Assembly: GCA_965370415.1 (NCBI GenBank)
Contig: CBDUTJ010000002.1
Span: 56,166-120,165 of the forward strand
Direction of reading: 5' to 3'
Source of the DNA: JACNIV01 sp965370415
Lineage (GTDB): Bacteria > Cloacimonadota > Cloacimonadia > Cloacimonadales > TCS61
Length of the DNA stretch: 64,000 bases
Below, piece after piece: positions 34,773-42,831 of this stretch; positions within the stretch are counted from its first letter, which is position 1, and the number at the start of each line of letters is the position of its first letter. The notes beneath the pieces are model-generated. The model was not told where the DNA came from. It did no database searches and was given only the letters and a program-made list of their open reading frames with translations. A program made the translations under genes and the position numbers.

Positions 34773-36510
34773 ATTGCACTAATTGCAGGGTTAGAATAAA
34801 TATTGTTCCCTTTGGCTCATTATTTTCTACACGTATCGATCCATTAAAGCTTTCAATTGTTTTTTTCACAATATAGAGCCCCAGACCGGTGTGCCCTTTT
34901 TCACCGTATTTAAAACTCTCGTAAAATATCTTATCTTTGATCTTATCGGGTATTCCTTTTCCATTATCTGCTACTCGAATATCGCAAGAATTATCATATA
35001 TTTTTATTGAAATGTCGATCACATCTGCTTCTGCATGTATCAGAGCATTGTTGAATAAATTATCGAAAACAGAATCGATAGCATCGTTAGCCAGGACTTT
35101 TGCTTTACCTAAGATATTAATTTTCAAAGTGGGAAAGCTTAATGCAATTCTCTTTAGAATACTGTTTAAATCTCTTACTTTTAATGTCTTATCCGAGGTT
35201 AAGAATTCCTCAAATTGTTTCATTCTACGGATTAACAAAGAACCTTTTTGAATTTGTTTATCTGCTTCTTCAAGCATTTGATTTTCATGATTTTGCTTAT
35301 AGATATTCAATGCACTTTGAATGACTGCAAAGTTATTTGCTATATCGTGTCTTAATATTCTATTTACTAATTTAATATGTTTTTGATGATTGATCAGTTC
35401 TTCCTGTGCTTTTTTCCTTTCGGTTATATCCATCATACTGATCAGAATATGACTAAAAGATTCATTACTTGCCGGGATGGATAATTTGAGCAGAACATCA
35501 ACCCGCTCACCTTGCAGGTTTTGAGTGATCTCTTCGGCTTCGAACGTTCTTTTACCTTCTGCTATGGCGATCAATTCTTCTTTGAAAGTATGCAATGACT
35601 CCGCAACAAATATACAATCGAGCGAAGCAAGCAATTCTTCTTTGCTTTGTGCTCCATACATTTTGAGTGTTTCATTGTTCACATTCAGAATCTTTATTAA
35701 TTTCACAGCCTGCTCAACAAATTCCGGGTGCTTTTCCAGATAAGATCGAAAATCTGCTACTCCCTGTGCTTTAATTGCATCGATAGCTGCTTTCAGTTCT
35801 GTAAAATCCTCTTCCCAAATAGAAACATTTGCAGTTTCGAAAATCGTACGATAACGGGCTTCATTATCATATAATAACACAGTGGATGATTTTAGCTTTT
35901 TTTTAGCTTTTGTTTTTTCGATCATTTCTTGTTTCAGCTTGGTTGCACGTTCTTTTATCATTCCTTCCAGGTGCTTTTTTAATTCTTCTTCAGCTTTCTT
36001 ACGTTTAGTAATATCCCTTACAGTTACCTCTAACAATGTTTTGTGTTCTAACGTAAGCTTGGTAAATAATACAGTAGCAGGAAATTCTTTATCATTAATC
36101 CTTTTGTGTGTCCATTCAAAAAAATGCGAGCCGGTTTTCATTGCCTTTTTTATCATTTTTCTGATTTTTACGGAAGAAAGCTGTCCATCTGGCTGGTATT
36201 TTGGAGATAATTCACAGGGTTTTTTAGAAATAAATTCCTTCTCATCTTTTGCATTGAATATTTGAATTGCGGAACGATTTCCTGCAGTAAATATACAGGT
36301 TGACGGTGTAAGAATCATCATAGCATTTTTAGAAGAATCAAAATGAATGCGGTATTTTTTTTCACCCTCTTTAAATTTTTTCTCAACCTTGATACGATTA
36401 ATTTTTTCTAATAATAATTGTTCATTTTCTTTTGTTAATACAACGTTTTGTTTTTGCAATTTCTGAAATTCCTCAAGTATTTTTTCTCTGGTTATATCTT
36501 TAGCATACAT
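34771..36510 (-). CDS. PAS-domain sensor histidine kinase (soluble)
   Basis: 579 residues without a membrane segment. A coiled-coil start is followed by PAS 1 (about 50-170, ending VTVRDITKRKKAEEELKKH), a second coiled coil, and PAS 2 (220-370, ending MMDITERKKAQEEL). The kinase core has His388 in the H-box ILRHDIANNF, N-box VFDNLFNNALIHA, G1 VADNGKGIP and G2 GHTGLGLYIVKK. Histidine autokinase, presumably sensing a cytoplasmic signal. No response regulator with an output domain is adjacent. Preceded by a small co-transcribed gene whose end overlaps the start by 11 bp. Confidence 0.92.
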   Translation of the reverse strand: MYAKDITREKILEEFQKLQKQNVVLTKENEQLLLEKINRIKVEKKFKEGEKKYRIHFDSSKNAMMILTPSTCIFTAGNRSAIQIFNAKDEKEFISKKPCELSPKYQPDGQLSSVKIRKMIKKAMKTGSHFFEWTHKRINDKEFPATVLFTKLTLEHKTLLEVTVRDITKRKKAEEELKKHLEGMIKERATKLKQEMIEKTKAKKKLKSSTVLLYDNEARYRTIFETANVSIWEEDFTELKAAIDAIKAQGVADFRSYLEKHPEFVEQAVKLIKILNVNNETLKMYGAQSKEELLASLDCIFVAESLHTFKEELIAIAEGKRTFEAEEITQNLQGERVDVLLKLSIPASNESFSHILISMMDITERKKAQEELINHQKHIKLVNRILRHDIANNFAVIQSALNIYKQNHENQMLEEADKQIQKGSLLIRRMKQFEEFLTSDKTLKVRDLNSILKRIALSFPTLKINILGKAKVLANDAIDSVFDNLFNNALIHAEADVIDISIKIYDNSCDIRVADNGKGIPDKIKDKIFYESFKYGEKGHTGLGLYIVKKTIESFNGSIRVENNEPKGTIFILTLQLVQ

Positions 36511-36856
36511 GTGATCTCCTTATAGAAATCGTCTCTGAAGAATACTTTATGAGTTTATAATACTTGTTCAAATCGATTAAATTTATAACTTCCTTTCTTA
36601 ATTTTGAATTTCGGAACTGATGCTGAAATATTGTTGTAGCTGTTTCAAAACTCAGAAAAACATTAGCTACATTTTGTACAGACAGGGAAAGGCATTCCTC
36701 AATAACAGGAAATGAATTTTGCCAGCGGTCGGACGCTTCTATACCTAAAATGAAAAGCTCCTGATGAAGTTTTATCATATTCCTGAAAGTCGACCTGCAT
36801 TTTACCAATGCTTCGGACGTTATAAACTGATGTGTTCTACTATCCCAAAGCCACAT
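36500..36856 (-). CDS. Small helical protein of unknown function
   Basis: 118 residues starting with MWLWDSRTHQFI, after an aaggaag ribosome site. Predicted mostly alpha-helical with amphipathic helices (MIKLHQELFILGIEASDRW, ECLSLSVQNVANVFLSFETATTIF). It overlaps the kinase start by 11 bp, so the pair is probably translated together. I recognise no family; a phasin-like or sensor-partner role would be guesswork. Confidence 0.6.
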   Translation of the reverse strand: MWLWDSRTHQFITSEALVKCRSTFRNMIKLHQELFILGIEASDRWQNSFPVIEECLSLSVQNVANVFLSFETATTIFQHQFRNSKLRKEVINLIDLNKYYKLIKYSSETISIRRSHVC

Positions 36857-36898
36857 TTTACTTCCTTATATTTTTTTAGGAATATTTAAAAAACAATT

Positions 36899-38506
36899 TT
36901 ATGATGTTTCAAATTCTATGGATAAAACAGCTCCTTTTTTAAATTGATATTTTAAAGTCCCTTTCAATTGATTTACCAGTGAGCTAACCAATTCTAAACC
37001 AAGAGTAGTTGGATCTTTCAGATCTATCACTTCAAGTGGCAATCCTTTCCCATTGTCTTTAACCACCAACAAATAACCATTAGTTCCTTTCTTGGTTATA
37101 GAAACTTTTATCTTTCCTTCTCTACAATTTGAAAATGCATGCTTAATAGAATTCGTTACTAACTCATTTATAATAAGCCCGCAGGGAATGGCAACGTTCA
37201 TATTAAATATAATATCTTTGATATTAACATCGATTTCAATCTGTGACGGTAGAATATGATATGAAATCAATAAATGAGTTGTCAGACTTTTAATGTATTC
37301 TCCAAAATCTATACTGGAAAAATCTTTGGTTCTATATAATTTTTCATGTATCAAAGCCATGGAACGCACTCTGTTTTGACTATTTTGAAATAGTTCAAGA
37401 GACCTTTTATCTTTTATACTTTGAGATTGCAGCTTAAGTAAGCTGGTAATGATCTGCATATTATTTTTTACCCGATGATGTATCTCATTTAGCAGGATTT
37501 CCTTCTCCTGCAAAGATCTATTAATTTCGTCCTGTGCTAGTTTTTGTTCTGTAATATCCTGTGCAGTAATAATTGCCCCTTGTGGAAAAGGTGCTATTGT
37601 AGCATAATAATATCTGTCTTCTCTATATTTGATTTCGGGAAAAACTTTTATCTTTCCAGTTTCAATGCAATCCATCAATTCTTTGAACATATCTATTGAA
37701 TATTTAGATGCAAAATCTTTGTACATTATATCGCCGGGTTTCGGTAGCCGGCTGCGATTGGTTTTTACAGCTTTGTTCACACGCATGATCTCACCTTTAT
37801 TGTTTACCACAATTGTTTCTATGGGATTGTATTCAAATAGTGCATTATTCAGGTCATCATGTTCTTGCAGGCTTTCCAGGTTTCTGTTCCGCTCGGTAAC
37901 ATCTAAAACCTGCCCGACTGTAGAAACAGTTCCGCTTGTGTTTTTCAGGATACTGACACTTATCTCCAATGTTCTTATCTCTCCTTTTTTAGTGATAATA
38001 TCAAATTCATAACGATTTGGTACTTTCTCACCAAGCTGTCTTTTTTTATATCTCTCTTCAATCATGGTCTTGCTTTTTTTTTCAAGAAACTTTCGGAAAT
38101 CAAATCCGATCAGATCCCTCCGTGAATAACCTGACATCTTACAAAACTCATCATTTACATAGCTAAATTTATAGACATTATCAACAATGAAAATCCCTTC
38201 ATGAGAATTTTCTACCACAGAACGAAATTTCTCTTCACTTTCTTTTACGGCTTCTTCAGCTTTTTTTCTCTCTGTAATATCTTCCACAACTGCAATTTTC
38301 AGAGCTGACAATCCATCGAACTGAGGAAGATTATAATCTGAAAGAATAATATTGGGACTGAATTCTTTTAGTCTTTTTTGAAAGGATTCTTTGTCTTTAA
38401 CGACTTCCAGTTCATAGTTGAATTTAGCTCTTAAAAACTCAGTTTTTATGAGTTCAATACCTGCTTTGTTATCTTCCAATAGTAGAATCTTTACCGTTTC
38501 ACTCAT
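36899..38506 (-). CDS. Hybrid PAS histidine kinase with truncated receiver (HisKA_2 type)
   Basis: 535 residues. Residues 1-71 are the first half of a response-regulator receiver (ILLLEDNKAGIELIK, phospho-acceptor Asp57 in LSDYNLPQFDG). It then passes without gap into AVVEDITERKKAEEA, the tail of a PAS/PAC module, so the second half of the receiver is missing. PAS domains follow at about 88-205 and 220-325. The kinase is of the HisKA_2/HWE-like class with EIHHRVKNNMQI (His343/344), N-box LIINELVTNSIKHAF and G1 VVKDNGKGLP. Cytoplasmic. Confidence 0.9.
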   Translation of the reverse strand: MSETVKILLLEDNKAGIELIKTEFLRAKFNYELEVVKDKESFQKRLKEFSPNIILSDYNLPQFDGLSALKIAVVEDITERKKAEEAVKESEEKFRSVVENSHEGIFIVDNVYKFSYVNDEFCKMSGYSRRDLIGFDFRKFLEKKSKTMIEERYKKRQLGEKVPNRYEFDIITKKGEIRTLEISVSILKNTSGTVSTVGQVLDVTERNRNLESLQEHDDLNNALFEYNPIETIVVNNKGEIMRVNKAVKTNRSRLPKPGDIMYKDFASKYSIDMFKELMDCIETGKIKVFPEIKYREDRYYYATIAPFPQGAIITAQDITEQKLAQDEINRSLQEKEILLNEIHHRVKNNMQIITSLLKLQSQSIKDKRSLELFQNSQNRVRSMALIHEKLYRTKDFSSIDFGEYIKSLTTHLLISYHILPSQIEIDVNIKDIIFNMNVAIPCGLIINELVTNSIKHAFSNCREGKIKVSITKKGTNGYLLVVKDNGKGLPLEVIDLKDPTTLGLELVSSLVNQLKGTLKYQFKKGAVLSIEFETS

Positions 38507-38727
38507 AAATACTCCAGTTCTATATAATATATAATATTAAAAGCAAATACTATACCATAATAAATAACTGAATTGTGAAAAAAGTGATGCGTTATATCTT
38601 CATAGAGAATAAGAAGTTATGTTCGAAAATAGATAATATATGTTTTTTTTTGCTAAATTTAACCAACAATAATACAATTTTTTTTGTGTCAGAAAAGGAC
38701 AATTATGGGTAAGAAATGTCACACAAT

Positions 38728-39171
38728 TTAAAATTCCTTAAGTTTTCGCTGTAGTTCACGTATTTCATCTTTTTTCCGTAGAGTTTCCCGTTTGTCATAA
38801 TTTTTTTTACCCCGAGCAATAGCCAGTTTTACTTTTGCCAGACCTTTATCATTGATATAAATTTCCTTTGGTACAAGAGTCATTCCTTTTTCTTCGATAT
38901 TTTGTCGGATCTTTCGAATTTCTCTTTTATTTAGAAGAAGCTTACGTTTTCGTTCCGGGTCATGATCAAAAGCACCACAATGTTCATAAGAGCTGATATG
39001 AAGATTAACAAGCCACACTTCTTCATCCTCCATCTTACCATAGCTATCTTTAAAGCTGAGCTTCCCAGCTCGAATAGATTTTATTTCAGTACCTTTTAAT
39101 ACGATCCCTGCTTCAAAATCCTGAATAAAAAAGAAATTACGCGCTGCTTTTCTATTTCTGAAAATCTTCAT
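38728..39171 (-). CDS. smpB: SsrA-binding protein SmpB
   Basis: 147-residue partner of tmRNA in ribosome rescue: NRKAARNFFFIQDFEAGIVL, GTEIKSIRAGKLSFKDSY, LVNLHISSYEHCG and a basic helical tail ending LQRKLKEF. Normal length. No tmRNA gene was recognised in the window. Divergent from the transferase gene across a 160-bp AT-rich spacer. Confidence 0.96.
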   Translation of the reverse strand: MKIFRNRKAARNFFFIQDFEAGIVLKGTEIKSIRAGKLSFKDSYGKMEDEEVWLVNLHISSYEHCGAFDHDPERKRKLLLNKREIRKIRQNIEEKGMTLVPKEIYINDKGLAKVKLAIARGKKNYDKRETLRKKDEIRELQRKLKEF

Positions 39172-39259
39172 CTCTGCTCCTAAAGTTAATGTCTTGGATA
39201 CTGTCTAAATGTCAATTTGTTTTAAGATATTGTTTACCAGAAAATAGCATACAAAAGAA

Positions 39260-39288
39260 TTGACAAAAAATACAGTAATCCGATAAGG
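39260..39288 (+). promoter_or_regulatory. Candidate promoter before the sugar-phosphate transferase gene
   Basis: A consensus TTGACA at 39260-39265 and ATAAGG at 39283-39288 are 17 nt apart. Upstream of ATG 39332 this would give a short leader of about 40 nt. Confidence 0.35.
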
Positions 39289-39331
39289 AGTGTGTTTTGA
39301 AGTTTGTTATTATGCTGACTATGAGGTAAAT

Positions 39332-40408
39332 ATGCATATAATCTATTCTTGCCTGAGTGTTTTTATACTTGCCATCCTATCAGTTTATAGCATTACTCCG
39401 CTCATAATTCAATTAGCAAATAAGACCAACTTCATGGATAACCCCGGAGCAAGGAAAATCCATAAGAAAGCAACACCACTACTGGGAGGACTGGCTGTCT
39501 TTATTGGTTTTCTTATTTTGACCTTATACATAATTTTTATGAATTTGCACTCCTTTAATCTTCCTATCTTAGGTTATCTGGCTGGTGCTTCTATTATAGT
39601 AGTAGTAGGAATAATTGATGACAGATATGGTATGAATCCTTTATTAAAATTAATCGGACAGGCTTTATCTTGTTTTATTTTCTTATACACGAATAACTTG
39701 TTATACATTTTTGGACCTATCTATATAACCCTTCCCTTGCTTTTTCTATGGATGGTAGGGCTTATGAACGCTTTAAATTTCCTGGATAATATGGATGGTA
39801 TTATAACGGGAATGTCTGGAATTTTAGCATTAGGATTCTACGCTTTTAGTTTTATCAGCAAAACCAATACTCTGGCTCCACAGGCAAATTTTATGTCACT
39901 TATGGCATTGAGTTTTGCTGGTGCAGCTTTTGGTTTTCTACCCTACAATTTCAATCCAGCTCGGATATTTCTGGGAGATGCAGGCAGCATGTTTATAGGA
40001 TATTTCCTGTCTTCGATGGGCATTCTTGCTGGTCGATTGGCAGTTATCAAAATGCACAACAACCTTTATTATCTTCTTCCTGTACTGTTGCTAAGCTATG
40101 CTATCTTTGACATTTCGCTGGTAAGTTTCACCAGGAAACGAGATGGAAGAAAAATCAGCCAGGGAGGAAAGGATCATTCTACACATCGTATAGATACTGC
40201 CATGCAATCACCTATTATTACAGCGCTGATTGTATACTTAATTAACATTGTAATAGTACTCGTTACAATCCTGGTTTTTAAAACGGGATCGGACAAAGTT
40301 CTAATAATTTCTACTGCTCTTTTTGCTTTAATATTCCTTTTCTTTGGAAAAAAATTAGACCAGATACCCATTATTATCCCCGAAAACCAAACAAAAGAAA
40401 GCCTATAA
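39332..40408 (+). CDS. WecA/MraY-family polyprenyl-phosphate sugar-1-phosphate transferase
   Basis: Polytopic membrane enzyme of about 358 residues with some ten helices. Family motifs: MDNPGARKIHKKATPLLGG near the N-terminus, the Asp pair GIIDDRYGMNP, NALNFLDNMDG in the active-site loop, and RIFLGDAGSMFIGY. It transfers a sugar phosphate to undecaprenyl phosphate, starting glycan synthesis (WecA/TagO type more likely than MraY, since no cell-wall genes surround it). ATG 39332 follows a gaggta site; an in-frame GTG 14 codons earlier abuts its ribosome site too closely. First gene of a plus-strand run to comEC. Confidence 0.9.
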   Translation: MHIIYSCLSVFILAILSVYSITPLIIQLANKTNFMDNPGARKIHKKATPLLGGLAVFIGFLILTLYIIFMNLHSFNLPILGYLAGASIIVVVGIIDDRYGMNPLLKLIGQALSCFIFLYTNNLLYIFGPIYITLPLLFLWMVGLMNALNFLDNMDGIITGMSGILALGFYAFSFISKTNTLAPQANFMSLMALSFAGAAFGFLPYNFNPARIFLGDAGSMFIGYFLSSMGILAGRLAVIKMHNNLYYLLPVLLLSYAIFDISLVSFTRKRDGRKISQGGKDHSTHRIDTAMQSPIITALIVYLINIVIVLVTILVFKTGSDKVLIISTALFALIFLFFGKKLDQIPIIIPENQTKESL

Positions 40409-40420
40409 AAAAGAGGCAAG

Positions 40421-41842
40421 TTGAATTTAAGAATTTATAGAAAGGTACTTTTTCAGATATCAGCTTTGATTTTTTTGATAATCCTTCTGGGATGTTCAAT
40501 GAATGAAAAATATAATACTGCTTACAGATTATATATGAAAAGCAACTATGTTGTTGCTATTAAATTTTACGATGACTATTTACAAATATCTCCCAATGGC
40601 GCTTTGGCCACAAAAGCAGAGCTGGAACGATCCGATTGTTATTACCAACTGGGTTACCAGGCATTTCACAAAGAAAACTGGCTTCTTGCTTCCAGGTTAT
40701 TTTATCTGGCAAATTCGATAATAGCTGACGATAAACTGGATAATTGTTATCATAAACTGTCAGAAGAAAGCTTGAATATCGATGATATTAATACTGCTTT
40801 ATATTATTATGATTTTATTACAACCTACATGGCTGATTCCGAGTTGATACCAGAAATTTTATTTAATAGAATTAAGATATATATAGACTCCGATAAAAAG
40901 CTCGAAGCATTCAACGATTATCATTTGCTCTGGAGTAATTATCCCGAGAACAAATTTACCATCAGTATCCAACCATTGATAGACAACCTGATTCCCTATT
41001 ACATGAACCAGGCGGTTGAGTTTAGAAGAAACACTGATTATGACAATGCTCTGGATATTCTTTTTAAACTCAACCAATATCCTACACAATTCAAAGATGA
41101 AATACTAATTGGAATAGGCGACCTTTATTTATTGAAGGCAGAGAGTTCTATTTCTAACAATAATTACAAACAGGCAAAGGAATTTTATTCAGAAGTGCTT
41201 GTATACGTTCCACAGAAAGAAACTATAATTAATAAGAGAATGGACGAGATCTGTAATGAATTCCTTCAGGAAGGAAGCAGGCTTCTGGAAAATTATAAAT
41301 TTGATGAAGCAATTTCTGTCTTTGAAACATGTTACCAATTATTGCCTGAATATCGGAAATCAACAGATGCAATAGAAGAAGCAAGAAAGTTGAAACAAAG
41401 TTTTGCATTAGCATTCCAATATAAAAATAAAGCCGAAGCTTATGAAAACGATAAAGAATATGTTAAAGCTCTGAAATTTTATCGCAAATCGTATTCCTCT
41501 ATGCAGATGAAAGAAGTTCAAAACAAGATCTACATGATGAGCAACACCATAAATGCTCAGAAAGATCCCAAAGAATTTGCGCTTGGCATAATTCAAAGTT
41601 TTAAAAAGGGCATTATTATACAAGGTGTGAATGGTTTACAATCGGATTTGATAGATAAATATGGCGAGAACGTAAAATCATCCGGTTGGAAAGTATCCTA
41701 TGCATTTGGAGAGTATAAATACGAAGTCAGATTTGACATATTAGCACCGGAAGAAAATTATTACTTCGTATGGAGAGTAAATCTACAAACCCGGAAGATC
41801 GTTCCTTTGAATAAAATATCCGAGGAATTGCTTAAACAATGA
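40421..41842 (+). CDS. TPR-repeat lipoprotein
   Basis: 473 residues starting at TTG 40421 after agaggc. The signal sequence ends in a lipobox (IILLGC, Cys25). Helical hairpin repeats of TPR type fill the rest (AYRLYMKSNYVVAIKFYDDYL, KAELERSDCYYQLGYQ, FDEAISVFETCYQLLP, EYVKALKFYRKSYSS), followed by a beta domain at the end. Probably a scaffold at the outer or inner membrane, but partners are unknown. The stop overlaps the next gene. Confidence 0.8.
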   Translation: MNLRIYRKVLFQISALIFLIILLGCSMNEKYNTAYRLYMKSNYVVAIKFYDDYLQISPNGALATKAELERSDCYYQLGYQAFHKENWLLASRLFYLANSIIADDKLDNCYHKLSEESLNIDDINTALYYYDFITTYMADSELIPEILFNRIKIYIDSDKKLEAFNDYHLLWSNYPENKFTISIQPLIDNLIPYYMNQAVEFRRNTDYDNALDILFKLNQYPTQFKDEILIGIGDLYLLKAESSISNNNYKQAKEFYSEVLVYVPQKETIINKRMDEICNEFLQEGSRLLENYKFDEAISVFETCYQLLPEYRKSTDAIEEARKLKQSFALAFQYKNKAEAYENDKEYVKALKFYRKSYSSMQMKEVQNKIYMMSNTINAQKDPKEFALGIIQSFKKGIIIQGVNGLQSDLIDKYGENVKSSGWKVSYAFGEYKYEVRFDILAPEENYYFVWRVNLQTRKIVPLNKISEELLKQ

Positions 41843-42420
41843 AAAAGCAGAATATTACTTTGATAATTCTTCTTTCTTTATGTTGGCTTTCTGCTGAAGA
41901 ATTTGATATAAAAAAATTCTCCGATCCCGATAAATACGGATGGGGTACCACGCAAAAATTCTATGAAGCTCGAACTGAACTCTACAACCGACAGAAACTA
42001 CTTCAGATCTATGAAATGAACAAACAGGTGATAACAAAGAACATCTTTAAATCTGCTATTGCTCCGGGATGGGGACATTTTTCCGCACAACAAAATACCA
42101 AAGGTACAATTTTGCTTGGTATCGAGATAGTACTTTTGGGTACAAGCTATTTTTTTTATGATCAGGCAATGTACAATTACGATAAATATAAGAAATCTAC
42201 TTATATTGGCGATATAAATCAGTATTATCAAGATGCCAAAGATCCTTATACTTATTCCCAGATATTCCTGGGATTGGGAATTGCAGTCTGGCTATATACG
42301 ATTTATGATTCCATTGTCGCTTCAGAGGAATACAATAAAAAAATGTGGGATGATTTGCTGCAGAAATATCATCAGCAGAAATTACAGGTAACTCCTGCCG
42401 GAATTTCATTGAGGTTCTAA
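41839..42420 (+). CDS. DUF5683-like exported membrane protein
   Basis: 193 residues with an N-terminal signal (MKKQNITLIILLSLCWLSA). A conserved-looking IAPGWGHFSAQQNTKGTILL is followed by two hydrophobic segments (IEIVLLGTSYFFYDQAM, IFLGLGIAVWLYTIYD), typical of the DUF5683 family common in FCB bacteria. Overlaps both neighbours (ATGA at the start, TAATG at the end), so the TPR lipoprotein, this protein and the FN3 lipoprotein form one tightly coupled unit. Function unknown. Confidence 0.75.
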   Translation: MKKQNITLIILLSLCWLSAEEFDIKKFSDPDKYGWGTTQKFYEARTELYNRQKLLQIYEMNKQVITKNIFKSAIAPGWGHFSAQQNTKGTILLGIEIVLLGTSYFFYDQAMYNYDKYKKSTYIGDINQYYQDAKDPYTYSQIFLGLGIAVWLYTIYDSIVASEEYNKKMWDDLLQKYHQQKLQVTPAGISLRF

Positions 42421-42821
42421 TGTTCAAGATAACTATTGTTATAATATTATCGCTACTTCTTATTTCCTGTTCCTTAGAAAGGAATAATCCGCTCGATCCT
42501 TTAAGTAGTGGCGTTCAAGCACCAAACAAAGTTACAGGAATAAATATCTCTATTACTGAAGAAGACAATGTTGAAATTCAATGGGATGCTATAAACCCGG
42601 ACTATATAGATGGTTATTTTATTTATAGATCTCAAGCTTACGATGGCCTATATTCACAACTTGAAGATTATCACACTTCTCCAACCGACAGTTTATTTGA
42701 AGATCATGATGTTGTAAATATTCCTGAAAATCGCTATTATTACAAGATGTCTGCCTATAAGATAGTTGAAAATAAAAAACTGGAAGGTTACCGCTCTGAA
42801 CCCAGAAGCTGGGGTTCTTAA
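42420..42821 (+). CDS. Fibronectin-III lipoprotein
   Basis: 133 residues: lipobox LLLISC (Cys17), an NNPLDP segment common in FCB lipoproteins, then one fibronectin-III domain (VTGINISITEEDNVEIQWDA, YIDGYFIYRSQ, YYYKMSAYKI). Probably periplasmic-side or surface lipoprotein; no enzyme motif. Last of the three coupled envelope genes ahead of pcrA. Confidence 0.8.
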   Translation: MFKITIVIILSLLLISCSLERNNPLDPLSSGVQAPNKVTGINISITEEDNVEIQWDAINPDYIDGYFIYRSQAYDGLYSQLEDYHTSPTDSLFEDHDVVNIPENRYYYKMSAYKIVENKKLEGYRSEPRSWGS

Positions 42822-42831
42822 CTATTAATAT

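Noticed and set aside
38507..38727. tmRNA next to smpB
   Set aside because: No tRNA-like ends, no tag reading frame and no G+C-rich helices in this AT-rich spacer.
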